From an uncultured Porphyromonadaceae bacterium (lineage in GTDB: Bacteria; Bacteroidota; Bacteroidia; Bacteroidales; Muribaculaceae): a DNA stretch of 13,660 nt. Made by a program: the position numbers and the translations under genes. Each line of letters starts with the position of its first letter. Positions within the stretch are counted from its first letter, which is position 1. The notes below the pieces were generated by a model. It saw nothing but the letters and a program-made list of their open reading frames with translations. It searched no databases and was not told the DNA's origin. This document shows, piece by piece, positions 6,416 through 13,660 of the stretch. The stretch is taken from NCBI GenBank assembly GCA_900551515.1, contig URWH01000031.1:1-13660 (forward strand), read 5' to 3'.

Positions 6416-7963
6416 TCAAATTTTAGTTAACGGTAATTTTATAATAAATTTTGTTCCTTTATTCAATTCACTCTCAACGTGGATGTCGCCCCCGAATTCA
6501 CGGATCATCTTTTCGACATAAGCCAGTCCGAGGCCAAAGCCTTTCACATCGTGGCGGTTGCCGGTCGAAACGCGATAGAATTTTTCAAATACGCGCTTAA
6601 GGTCTTCCTTGCGGATTCCTATACCGTTGTCGGCCACGATGATCTCGAGTCTGTCGCCGGCCACATCGTGTGTGGAGATCTGCAGATTCAGAGGCCGCTC
6701 CTCATTGCGGTATTTCACCGCATTGTCGAGCAGGTTGAAGATCACGTTGGTGAAATGCATCTCGTCGACTGCCACGATGGCATCCTCGGCATCGAGGTTG
6801 GTGCTGATAGCCCCGCCATAACGTTCAACTTTCAGTTTAAACGTATTGGAAATATTGGCTATCACGGCATTGGCATCGATTTCCTGAAGCCTCAGCGAGG
6901 CCTTCTGACGGTCGAACATCGACATTTGAAGCACTTTTTCAACCTGGAAACGCAATCGCTTCGTTTCGTCGTTGATCACTGACGAAATGTGCTCGAGCAT
7001 CTTCGGCGATTTGCGCACAGTGTTGTCGTTAAGCATCTGTGCGGCAAGAGATATGCTCGAAATCGGCGTCTTGAATTCGTGCGTCATATTGTTGATGAAA
7101 TCGTTTTTCATCTCCGTGAGTTTTTTCTGCCGGAAGGCAACCACAATGGTGTAAACCGACAATATGAGCAACAGGATGGTCAGGAAAAACGACGGCACAA
7201 GAAATTTTATCGAGTGATAGATATAGTCTTTCTTGTCCGGAAAATACACTTTCAGATAATTGGTGCGCGTGCGGCTGTCGTTGGGAAACAACTGCTGCAC
7301 GAACGTATTGTTGTTGTCGAGCGCCGAGGGGTCGAAGCCCTGTGTCTTGTAGACCACCCCGCCCATGCGGTTGACAATAGCAAATTCAAACGGCAGTGTG
7401 ATACCGTTTGATTCAAGGTGCATTTTCAACAGGTCGCTGACCGCGGCCGAATCGGCACGCTCCTCAATTGGCAGATTGCCCGATTCACTGAGGATATTTA
7501 TCACCACCTCATCGAGCAACGCCCTCTGATGAAGATACTGTGACTTGATGCGCTCGCTCACCGACGATGGCGGAGGCATAAGTGCGGGCTGTCCCTGTGA
7601 AAACCTTATCTCAGGATTGATCACAGGTGCCGGAGGCATATGCTGCGGTATCGGCTGCGAGCCCGGCTTTGCCGGCACCGTATAAGTGTCGTTGATCACC
7701 GACTGGCTCACGGGCATAGTCAGCAGTGCGCCGACCGACGGATCATACAAATCCCCTTCGAGCACATCCTCAATGAGGAAACGGCGCGTCTCTGACTTTT
7801 CGAGATTGCCGGCCACCTCCGATAGACTGCGTTTTACGCCCTGAGAGAAATATTCGTCACGCAGCCTGACTACATTTTTCATATACAGCACCTGTATATA
7901 AAGCAGCCCCGCAAACGTGATGCCCATTATTATCGCTAACAGCCAAATTATTGACTTTTTCAT
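6416..7963 (-). CDS. rprX: Membrane sensor histidine kinase RprX
   Basis: 515 residues from ATG 7963 (a TTG at 7969 is rejected). The first membrane helix is about residues 5-26 and the second about 256-277, bracketing a periplasmic sensor of about 230 residues. The sensor holds a proline-rich stretch near 96-133 (KPGSQPIPQHMPPAPV and later LMPPPSS). The kinase core has the H-box MTHEFKTPISS with phospho-acceptor His295, the N-box NLLDNAVKY (410-418), the G1 box ADNGIG (444-449) and the G2 box GFGLGL (475-480). No HAMP or PAS domain is evident; the H-box follows the second helix almost directly. The partner is RprY. The signal sensed is unknown. The gene has its own promoter and a structured leader of about 110 bases. 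Confidence 0.92.
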   Translation of the reverse strand: MKKSIIWLLAIIMGITFAGLLYIQVLYMKNVVRLRDEYFSQGVKRSLSEVAGNLEKSETRRFLIEDVLEGDLYDPSVGALLTMPVSQSVINDTYTVPAKPGSQPIPQHMPPAPVINPEIRFSQGQPALMPPPSSVSERIKSQYLHQRALLDEVVINILSESGNLPIEERADSAAVSDLLKMHLESNGITLPFEFAIVNRMGGVVYKTQGFDPSALDNNNTFVQQLFPNDSRTRTNYLKVYFPDKKDYIYHSIKFLVPSFFLTILLLILSVYTIVVAFRQKKLTEMKNDFINNMTHEFKTPISSISLAAQMLNDNTVRKSPKMLEHISSVINDETKRLRFQVEKVLQMSMFDRQKASLRLQEIDANAVIANISNTFKLKVERYGGAISTNLDAEDAIVAVDEMHFTNVIFNLLDNAVKYRNEERPLNLQISTHDVAGDRLEIIVADNGIGIRKEDLKRVFEKFYRVSTGNRHDVKGFGLGLAYVEKMIREFGGDIHVESELNKGTKFIIKLPLTKI

Positions 7964-7980
7964 TATCAATCGTGTTTCGT

Positions 7981-7992
7981 CCGCCGAAGCGG
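7981..7992 (-). promoter_or_regulatory. UUCG tetraloop hairpin in the rprX leader
   Basis: On the minus strand CCGC-TTCG-GCGG forms a four-base-pair stem closed by the very stable C(UUCG)G loop. It ends 17 bases before the rprX ATG, close enough to affect ribosome loading. No T-tract follows. Confidence 0.4.
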
Positions 7993-8013
7993 CATTTTAA
8001 TCTTTATTATGTT

Positions 8014-8036
8014 AACAATTAAAATCTGTAATTGTT
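8014..8036. promoter_or_regulatory. Inverted repeat in front of rprX, possible operator
   Basis: AACAATTA (8014-8021) and TAATTGTT (8029-8036) are exact inverted repeats seven bases apart. The same ACAATT core recurs as the palindrome ACAATTGT at 8095-8102, within the promoter spacer. TGTTAACA (8010-8017) and GTTAAC (8068-8073) are further palindromes in the same stretch. The region is AT-rich, which raises the chance of coincidence. Confidence 0.35.
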
Positions 8037-8082
8037 GTGCGGAATGATCATCACTCAGCAATTCGTCGTTAACATTTCGCGT

Positions 8083-8113
8083 CAAAATTAACAAACAATT
8101 GTGAAATACGCAA
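8083..8113 (-). promoter_or_regulatory. Promoter for rprXY
   Basis: On the minus strand TAATTTTG (8083-8090) matches TAnnTTTG, with TTG (8111-8113) exactly 20 bases upstream. Transcription would start near 8076, leaving a leader of about 110 bases. The 243-base gap between nhaA and rprX holds this promoter, the inverted repeats and the UUCG hairpin; no gene is seen in it. Confidence 0.55.
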
Positions 8114-8212
8114 TTTTAACGCATAATTATTTATCCGGTATCCCACTTTTTTTTACAAAAACGGGACGCCGGCGATACATGAAGGGGTAAACCGATGGAA
8201 ATAATTGGGAAA

Positions 8213-9643
8213 TCAGTTGCCCGAGGCTTTCTCTTTTCTGCTTTTTTGGGCCGGCAGGAAATGATGCAGCAAGAGGAAGCCGACTATCCCCGAAAGAACG
8301 GATCCTACAACGATGCCAATCTTGGCGTGCTGCAGCAGATAGTTAGCTCCTGCGTCACCACCGCCAAACGACAGGTTGGCGATGAACAGCGAAACCGTAA
8401 ATCCGATGCCGCCCAACACGGCAATCGAGCTCATCATCTTCCAGTTGCACCCCTTTGGCAGCGGGGCGAAGCCCAGCTTCACGGTGAGCCATGAAAAAGT
8501 CAGGATGCCCAGGAATTTACCTATGAACAGACCGCATATAATAGCCAGGCTGATCCCCTCGAAAAGAGTTGACGGATCCATGTCGAGCAAGAAGATGCCG
8601 GCGTTGGCGAATGCAAACAGGGGCACGATGAAATTGTTGACGATCGGATGGAGCGAGTCCTCCAGATCCTGAAGGGGCGATATGACCTTATCGGAAGCCG
8701 ATTCAATCTCTTTTAGCCAGTTCATCTGATCTTTATCGAGTATCGACCGCCGGCAAAGCGATTCATCATCGTCCTGACGGAACCGGGCGATCGCGCCGCG
8801 GATGTCACGCACATACTTGATCGGAGCGAACACCGGTGTCGCCGGAACGCAGAATGCCACAAGCACGCCGGCAATGGTGGGGTGTATGCCGGAATTGAGG
8901 AAGAGGAACCACACGGCGCCGCCGATGACGAGATAAAACACCTTGCTCTTGATGTGCATGCGTGATCCGAGCAGAAGCAGCCCCAGCAATGCGACGGCAT
9001 AGACAAGAAGCATCCACTCTATGTGGGAACTGTAGAACACGGCTATCACTATGATGCCGCCTATATCGTCAACCACAGCCAGCGTTGTCAGAAATATCTT
9101 CAGAGTGAGAGGCACACGCGATCCGAGAATGGCAAGCACGCCGAGCGAGAATGCTATGTCGGTTGCCATCGGTATGGCCGCGCCGCCCTGATAGTCAGTC
9201 CCGTATCCAAAAAACAAATATATGACGACTGGCATTGCCATACCGCCGATTGCACCCACTATGGGAAGAAGAGCCTGACGGAAGGAAGCGAGCTCACCGA
9301 CCAGGACCTCACGTTTGATCTCCAGGCCGATCGAGAAGAAAAATACGGCCATCAGAGCGTCATTGATAAACTGAAGCATCGTCATCGGATGCCCGCTGTG
9401 ACTGAAGAGATTGAAAGAACCGATCTGCAGGCGCAGCGGCTCGTTCCAGAATTCAAAATAATAGCTGTTGATGGCCGGAATATTTGCCACAATGAGCGCA
9501 ATCACAGTGGCAAGCATCAGGATGTTGCCGCCGTTGGCATGGCGTCGCAGCGCCTGTCGCGCGGCATAAAACGGCTGTTCTTCTTCGGTAGTGTCGTCCG
9601 GTTCCGGGCAATTCTTATCCTCGATATAATGAAATTTCCTCAT
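8213..9643 (-). CDS. nhaA: Na+/H+ antiporter NhaA
   Basis: 476 residues from ATG 9643 (MRKFHYIED); the longer reading that adds 11 residues looks artificial. NhaA exchanges cytoplasmic Na+ or Li+ for external protons in the inner membrane. The antiport signature is present: ATDIAFSLG with Asp162 (Asp133 in E. coli), VVDDIGG with Asp192/Asp193 (the ion-binding pair Asp163/Asp164) and FIGKFLGI with the conserved Lys376 (Lys300). NDALMAVFFFSIGLEIKRE near residue 94 is another conserved block. It is longer than E. coli NhaA (388) because of a hydrophilic N-terminus of about 35 residues and a charged loop around 275-330 that many long NhaA proteins share. It lies upstream of rprXY on the same strand, and no clear promoter of its own is visible in the 122-base gap after lepA. 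Confidence 0.94.
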   Translation of the reverse strand: MRKFHYIEDKNCPEPDDTTEEEQPFYAARQALRRHANGGNILMLATVIALIVANIPAINSYYFEFWNEPLRLQIGSFNLFSHSGHPMTMLQFINDALMAVFFFSIGLEIKREVLVGELASFRQALLPIVGAIGGMAMPVVIYLFFGYGTDYQGGAAIPMATDIAFSLGVLAILGSRVPLTLKIFLTTLAVVDDIGGIIVIAVFYSSHIEWMLLVYAVALLGLLLLGSRMHIKSKVFYLVIGGAVWFLFLNSGIHPTIAGVLVAFCVPATPVFAPIKYVRDIRGAIARFRQDDDESLCRRSILDKDQMNWLKEIESASDKVISPLQDLEDSLHPIVNNFIVPLFAFANAGIFLLDMDPSTLFEGISLAIICGLFIGKFLGILTFSWLTVKLGFAPLPKGCNWKMMSSIAVLGGIGFTVSLFIANLSFGGGDAGANYLLQHAKIGIVVGSVLSGIVGFLLLHHFLPAQKSRKEKASGN

Positions 9644-9765
9644 AATGTGGGTAAAATAGATGTTCCGGCAACGCATAGCCGCCGAGGCAAAGCGCGCAAT
9701 GCTTTACGTTTTTAACATTAACGTCGCTGCGGGCACAATGGTTCGCCACGACAACACGAAGAGCG

Positions 9766-11565
9766 TCAGTCGAGCTTCAGCACGGCAAGGAATGCTTTCT
9801 GCGGCACCTCGACCGAGCCGATCTGTTTCATTCGCTTTTTCCCCTGTTTCTGTTTCTCGAGCAACTTGCGTTTACGCGATATGTCACCGCCATAACACTT
9901 TGCCGTAACGTCCTTGCGCACAGCCTTGATAGTCTCGCGGGCTATGATCTTGGCGCCGATTGCGGCCTGGATGGCGATGTCGAACTGCTGCCGCGGGATG
10001 AGCTCCTTGAGTTTCTCACACATGCGGCGGCCGAACGTCACGGCATTGTCGGCATGAGTCAGCGTGCTCAGCGCGTCGACGCTCTCGCCGTTAAGCAGTA
10101 TGTCGAGCTTCACGAGGCGCGAAGGGCGGAAATCGTGAAGATGATAGTCAAACGATGCATAGCCTTTTGAGATGCTCTTGAGCTTGTCGTAGAAGTCGAT
10201 GACTATCTCGCCGAGGGGCATATCGAATATGATCTCCATGCGGTTGCCGGAGATGTATTCCTGCTTCACGAGCTCGCCGCGTTTTCCCAGGCAAAGGGTC
10301 ATGATCGGCCCGATAAACTGTGCGGCCGTGATCACGGAAGCCCTTATGTAAGGTTCCTCGATGCGCTCGATCAGTGTGGCATCGGGCAGTCCGGAGGGAT
10401 TGTGCACCTCCACCATGTCGCCGCGCTTGTCGTAGACGCGGTAGGACACGTTGGGGACTGTCGTAATCACGTCCATGCCGAATTCGCGTCCGAGGCGTTC
10501 CTGCACAATTTCCATGTGCAGCAATCCGAGGAAACCGCAACGGAAGCCGAAACCGAGCGCCATCGAACTCTCAGGCTGGAATGTAAGCGAGGCGTCATTG
10601 AGCTGAAGCTTTTCAAGCGAAGCGCGGAGATTTTCAAAATCTTCGGCGTCAATGGGATAAACGCCGGCAAACACCATCGGTTTCACCTCCTGAAATCCCT
10701 CGATAGCCTTGTCGCACGGTTCTTCAACATGCGTGATTGTATCGCCGACGCGCACCTCGCGCGATGTCTTTATGCCAGAAATGATATAACCCACATTGCC
10801 GGCCGACAGCTCTTTACGGGGCGAAAGGTTGAGTTTCAGCACACCGATCTCATCGGCATGATACTCCTTGCCGGTCGAAACGAATTTCACGAAATCGCCG
10901 TCGCGCAGCGTGCCATTGACAATCTTGAAGTAAGCGATAATGCCGCGGAATGGGTTGAACACCGAGTCAAAGATCAGAGCCTGAAGAGGGGCTGAGGAAT
11001 CACCCACCGGAGCCGGAATGCGGTTGACGATAGCCTCGAGAATCTCAGGTATGCCCTGACCGGTTTTACCGCTGGCACGTATGATGTCGGAATGATCGCA
11101 GCCGAGCATATCCACGATCTGGTCCTCGACCTCATCGGGCTTGGCACTGTCGAGATCAATCTTGTTGATTACGGGGATTATTTCGAGATTGTTGTCGATG
11201 GCCATATAAAGATTTGAAATCGTCTGAGCCTGAATGCCCTGCGCCGCATCAACAATGAGCAGCGCGCCTTCGCATGCGGCAATGGACCGCGACACTTCAT
11301 AGGAAAAGTCGACATGCCCCGGAGTGTCTATAAGATTGAGGATATAGTTCTCGCCGTCATGTTTGTATTCCATCTGGATGGCGTGGCTTTTGATGGTGAT
11401 GCCGCGCTCGCGCTCGAGATCCATATCATCAAGCACCTGAGCCTGCATTTCCTTCTGTCCTACGGTGTTGGTATATTCCAGAAGACGGTCGGCGAGAGTG
11501 CTCTTGCCGTGGTCGATATGGGCTATGATGCAGAAGTTCCTTATTTTCTTTATATCGGTGGTCAT
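9766..11565 (-). CDS. lepA: Elongation factor 4 (LepA), ribosome-binding GTPase
   Basis: 599 residues, the normal length. LepA is a translational GTPase that acts on the ribosome, with reported roles in back-translocation or initiation. The G1 motif AHIDHGKST is at 15-23, the switch region ERERGITIK at 51-59, DTPGH at 80-84 and NKID at 134-137. The LepA-specific C-terminal domain ends with [20 protein letters not shown] and a final VLKLD. The start at ATG 11565 fits a promoter whose transcript would begin only about 17 bases upstream. The gene is preceded by the leucine-rich-repeat gene's terminator, so it is likely its own transcription unit. Confidence 0.97.
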   Translation of the reverse strand: MTTDIKKIRNFCIIAHIDHGKSTLADRLLEYTNTVGQKEMQAQVLDDMDLERERGITIKSHAIQMEYKHDGENYILNLIDTPGHVDFSYEVSRSIAACEGALLIVDAAQGIQAQTISNLYMAIDNNLEIIPVINKIDLDSAKPDEVEDQIVDMLGCDHSDIIRASGKTGQGIPEILEAIVNRIPAPVGDSSAPLQALIFDSVFNPFRGIIAYFKIVNGTLRDGDFVKFVSTGKEYHADEIGVLKLNLSPRKELSAGNVGYIISGIKTSREVRVGDTITHVEEPCDKAIEGFQEVKPMVFAGVYPIDAEDFENLRASLEKLQLNDASLTFQPESSMALGFGFRCGFLGLLHMEIVQERLGREFGMDVITTVPNVSYRVYDKRGDMVEVHNPSGLPDATLIERIEEPYIRASVITAAQFIGPIMTLCLGKRGELVKQEYISGNRMEIIFDMPLGEIVIDFYDKLKSISKGYASFDYHLHDFRPSRLVKLDILLNGESVDALSTLTHADNAVTFGRRMCEKLKELIPRQQFDIAIQAAIGAKIIARETIKAVRKDVTAKCYGGDISRKRKLLEKQKQGKKRMKQIGSVEVPQKAFLAVLKLD

Positions 11566-11588
11566 TGTAGATGCGGTAATATTGGATG

Positions 11589-11620
11589 CAAAATTAGCGA
11601 ATTATCCACAAATACACAAA
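11589..11620 (-). promoter_or_regulatory. Promoter for lepA
   Basis: On the minus strand TAATTTTG (11589-11596) matches TAnnTTTG, and TTTG (11617-11620) lies exactly 20 bases upstream, the best -33/-7 pair in the window. The -33 is embedded in the T-rich tail of the preceding terminator. Confidence 0.6.
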
Positions 11621-11623
11621 ATA

Positions 11624-11664
11624 TTGCCCCGGACGAAGGTGCTTTCGCGTTTTCTCCGGGGCAA
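11624..11664 (-). terminator. Terminator of the leucine-rich-repeat gene
   Basis: TTGCCCCGGA (11624-11633) and TCCGGGGCAA (11655-11664) form a perfect ten-base-pair stem with a 21-base loop. On the minus strand it is followed by TATTTTGTG. It starts about 45 bases after the stop codon. Confidence 0.65.
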
Positions 11665-11708
11665 CACTTGCTATGTTGTATCTGCCGCAGTGGCAGATTG
11701 AAGGCCTA

Positions 11709-12767
11709 TCAGAAGTTCCACTGGCAGGCGACCATTCTCAGGTTGTTGCAACCGATGGTGCGGAAGTCGGTGATGAAGTTGTAACGGCAGTTTACATAAA
11801 CCAGTGCGCTGTCAAACGAAACGTCGAGTGTGTTGAGCTGGTTGTTGTTGCAAAGCAGGCGCTGCAGGAAAGTGAGGTTGCTGAGGTCGAGCTGTGTAAG
11901 GTCGTTGTAGGAGCAATCGACGAATGTCAGGTTGGGGCATCCCTCAACGCTCAGGTTGGTAAGATCGTTGTAGGAGCATACGAGGTCGATCAGTCGGTCG
12001 CAGTTGCGCACACCGAGTGTGGTCATGCGGTTGTCGGAGCAAACGAAGGTGCTGAGTGCGGGAAGACCGGAAACGATCATCGTTGTGATCTCGTTGTCGT
12101 CGATATTGAGGTTCTGAAGATTCTCTACACCGAAGAGGTTAAGCGATGTCAGCTTGTTGTAGCCGCAGTAGAGATTCTGAAGATTGGTGCATCCGCTTAC
12201 CATAAGGGTTTCGAGGTGGCAACCCTGGCAGTTGAGAGTCTTAAGCGATTTGGTGTTGGACACGTTGAGCTCAACGAAGAGGTTGTTGGACACGTTGAGA
12301 TTCTCAAGCATCGGCACTGTTTCGAGCGAAACATCGGTAAGACGGTTCTTATAGACGGCGATTTTGGTAAGTGCGGGACAATTGGCGAAATTCACAGCTG
12401 TCAGCACATTGCGTGAAGCGTTGAAATCGGCGAGTACAGGGTTGTCGGATACGTCGATGGAAGAAATGCGGTTGCGCGAAACGTCGACTTTCTTCAGGGC
12501 TTTGAATCCTGAGAGGTCAAGCGATCCGGCAAGGTTTTTGTCCTTCCATTCAATGGCTGTGACATGACCGCCTTCGATAGTCAGACCTTCCACGGCTGCG
12601 AGATTGTTGACGTCCGACACTTTCAGCGCGTTGGCGTTAGTGCCGTCCTTTTCTGCTGTCTGAGCGAAGAAAGCTTTAAGCTGACGAGCTTCGGCCTTGT
12701 CAAGTTTCTGTGCGAAAGCGCCCACACTTATTACTGCGAGTGCGATCAATGATAAAATCTTTTTCAT
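11709..12767 (-). CDS. Secreted leucine-rich-repeat protein
   Basis: 352 residues from ATG 12767; an upstream in-frame start would place 16 charged residues before the signal peptide and is rejected. The signal peptide MKKILSLIALAVISVGAFAQ has an AFA cleavage site and no lipobox Cys. Residues 21-89 are an N-terminal cap. Residues 90-341 are 12 consecutive 21-residue repeats without insertion or deletion, with the pattern LxxLxCxxNxLTxLxVSxxx, and 342-352 (NLRMVACQWNF) are the first half of a thirteenth. Repeats 5, 6 and 8 onward carry Cys at repeat position 7, forming a cysteine ladder along one face. No type IX secretion tail or membrane anchor is seen. Such proteins usually mediate protein binding; the partner is unknown. 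The gene is flanked by hairpins and appears monocistronic. Confidence 0.88.
   Translation of the reverse strand: MKKILSLIALAVISVGAFAQKLDKAEARQLKAFFAQTAEKDGTNANALKVSDVNNLAAVEGLTIEGGHVTAIEWKDKNLAGSLDLSGFKALKKVDVSRNRISSIDVSDNPVLADFNASRNVLTAVNFANCPALTKIAVYKNRLTDVSLETVPMLENLNVSNNLFVELNVSNTKSLKTLNCQGCHLETLMVSGCTNLQNLYCGYNKLTSLNLFGVENLQNLNIDDNEITTMIVSGLPALSTFVCSDNRMTTLGVRNCDRLIDLVCSYNDLTNLSVEGCPNLTFVDCSYNDLTQLDLSNLTFLQRLLCNNNQLNTLDVSFDSALVYVNCRYNFITDFRTIGCNNLRMVACQWNF
11745..12500 (-). repeat. Array of 12 gapless 63-base coding repeats
   Basis: Each unit encodes one 21-residue leucine-rich repeat. The units have diverged, but local identity remains: the 14-mer TCGTTGTAGGAGCA occurs on the plus strand at 11902-11915 and again exactly 63 bases later at 11965-11978. 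Confidence 0.8.
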
Positions 12768-12878
12768 AATGGATAAATTTGTTGGGTTAATTTTAATTTT
12801 ACTTTTTAACATCACACCAGTAAAAAAAGTTTAACCGACGAAAAAAATTTTCCGCCGGCATCACATTATATTAAGAGA

Positions 12879-12897
12879 CCCGCAACACGCTTGCGGG
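12879..12897 (-). terminator. Terminator of dnaB
   Basis: CCCGCAA (12879-12885) and TTGCGGG (12891-12897) form a seven-base-pair stem around a five-base loop. On the minus strand it is followed by the moderately T-rich TCTCTTAATAT. It begins 11 bases after the dnaB stop codon. Confidence 0.6.
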
Positions 12898-12908
12898 ATT
12901 ATCATTGA

Positions 12909-13660
12909 TCAGAATGGCGTTGGCTCTTCGCTGCTGCCGCTGAGGAAATCTGCCGATCCGCCGCTCAGGGAGTTGTCAGCGAAGGGATTTGCCTGACCGC
13001 TGTTGAGGCTCGACTCGATTGCGGTCAGGCCCGAAGGCACGTCCTGACCCGACCAGTTTTCAAAGCGGGCAAACTCGGCTTTGAAACGCAACTCGACATC
13101 ATCCACACGGCCGCTGCGGTGTTTTGCGACGATAAACTCCGCAAGGCCGCGGATATCACGGTCGTTGGCGTCGACTCCGGAACGCATATAATATTCCGGA
13201 CGGTGAATAAAACACACCATATCGGCATCCTGCTCAATGGCTCCCGACTCACGCAAGTCACTTAACTGCGGACGTTTACCTTCTTCACCTTCACGACTTT
13301 CCACACCACGATTCAACTGTGACAAGGCTATAATCGGAATATTCAACTCTTTCGCCAATCCTTTCAACGAACGAGAAATCGTACTCACCTCTTCCTGACG
13401 GCTGCCGAATGCCATACCACTCGCATTCATCAACTGAAGGTAGTCGATAATAATAATCCTTACTCCATGTTCGCGTACCAGGCGTCGAGCTTTTGTACGA
13501 AGTTCAAACACTGACAATGAAGGTGTATCATCTACATACAGCGGAGCATCCAAAAGATCACGCAACTTATAATCCAGCTGTTGCCATTCATAATCCGCCA
13601 GTTGTCCGCTCTTAATTTTCTCACTCGGAATTTCGCACGCATTGGAGATCAAACGATTCA
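12909..13660 (-). CDS. dnaB: Replicative DNA helicase DnaB, C-terminal part (5' end outside the window)
   Basis: About 250 C-terminal residues are visible and the frame is open through the window edge (reading NRLISNACEI before the first visible start-like codon). DnaB is the hexameric ATP-driven helicase of the replication fork. The visible part is the RecA-like motor: the Walker B region RIIIIDYLQLM, then ALSQLNRGVESR, RPQLSDLRESGAIEQDAD, the HRPEYY region and VAKHRSGR with the arginine-finger area. No intein interrupts it. The last 45 residues are a Ser/Gly/Asn-rich tail. Base composition changes sharply inside the gene: about 57% GC for 12909-13260 and about 44.5% for 13261-13660 by hand count, with matching codon changes. 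Confidence 0.95.
   Translation of the reverse strand, partial: NRLISNACEIPSEKIKSGQLADYEWQQLDYKLRDLLDAPLYVDDTPSLSVFELRTKARRLVREHGVRIIIIDYLQLMNASGMAFGSRQEEVSTISRSLKGLAKELNIPIIALSQLNRGVESREGEEGKRPQLSDLRESGAIEQDADMVCFIHRPEYYMRSGVDANDRDIRGLAEFIVAKHRSGRVDDVELRFKAEFARFENWSGQDVPSGLTAIESSLNSGQANPFADNSLSGGSADFLSGSSEEPTPF

Noticed and set aside
9023..9715. A 230-codon plus-strand frame opposite nhaA
   Set aside because: Composition is unlike a protein (rich in His, Arg, Tyr) and the opposite strand has all NhaA catalytic residues.
9644..9765. Possible nhaA promoter TATTTTAC at 9651-9658 and a five-base-pair hairpin in the lepA-nhaA gap
   Set aside because: The promoter-like box deviates from TAnnTTTG and is only eight bases from the start codon; the hairpin is too short. 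I see no convincing element in this gap.
11673..12416. A 247-codon plus-strand open frame antisense to the leucine-rich-repeat gene
   Set aside because: It is explained by the 63-base in-frame repeat, which keeps an antisense frame open and gives a repetitive Val/Gly/Glu-rich product. The minus-strand gene has a signal peptide, a repeat consensus and a terminator.
12835..12858. Imperfect GC/AT hairpin (CCGACG...CGCCGG around an A/T tract) upstream of the leucine-rich-repeat gene
   Set aside because: The stem needs a mismatch or wobble depending on strand and a better dnaB terminator is present next to it; function cannot be supported.
1..13660. CRISPR arrays, tRNA or rRNA genes, defence systems, phage genes
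   Set aside because: No direct repeat-spacer pattern, cloverleaf-like sequence, rRNA segment or recognisable defence or phage protein was found by reading both strands.

Overview
The window looks like chromosomal DNA of a gut-type Bacteroidales bacterium, most probably Muribaculaceae or a near relative. The reasons are an RprX/RprY two-component pair of the Bacteroides/Porphyromonas type, Bacteroidetes-style promoters (TAnnTTTG, with a TTG-type -33 element about 19-20 bases upstream), weak Shine-Dalgarno sequences, and mostly GC-rich codon use. The family placement is an inference; no rRNA or other taxonomic marker is present.

Layout. Positions 1-55 look like the right end of an IS3-family insertion sequence. 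Next come two plus-strand genes: a YihY/UPF0761 membrane protein (221-1576) and ridA (1620-1994). ridA meets folC tail to tail with no base between the two stop codons. On the minus strand, two half-size chromate-transporter (ChrA) genes and folC form a compact operon (4473 down to 1995). A promoter region shared in opposite directions separates this operon from a plus-strand lipoprotein with two META/HslJ domains (4677-5531), whose leader can fold into a bulged hairpin. Two plus-oriented terminators follow it.

From about 5.7 kb to the end everything is on the minus strand: rprX-rprY (7963 down to 5703), nhaA (9643 down to 8213), lepA (11565 down to 9766), a secreted leucine-rich-repeat protein (12767 down to 11709) and the C-terminal part of the replicative helicase dnaB (12909 to the window edge). 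lepA and rprX have well-formed promoters of their own, and the leucine-rich-repeat gene and dnaB each end in a hairpin, so these are mostly separate transcription units.

How the genes relate. Most are housekeeping or envelope functions: translation (lepA), replication (dnaB), folate (folC), imine detoxification (ridA), ion and oxyanion transport (nhaA, chrA) and envelope sensing (rprXY). The most plausible functional link is nhaA (Na+/H+ exchange) next to rprXY, a system tied to sodium stress in a relative. I found no obviously new multi-gene system. The points most worth a second look are a sharp change of base and codon composition inside dnaB near 13,250, the structured leader of the META lipoprotein, the inverted-repeat cluster in front of rprX, the gapless 12-unit leucine-rich-repeat array, and the IS end that appears to have split a terminator.
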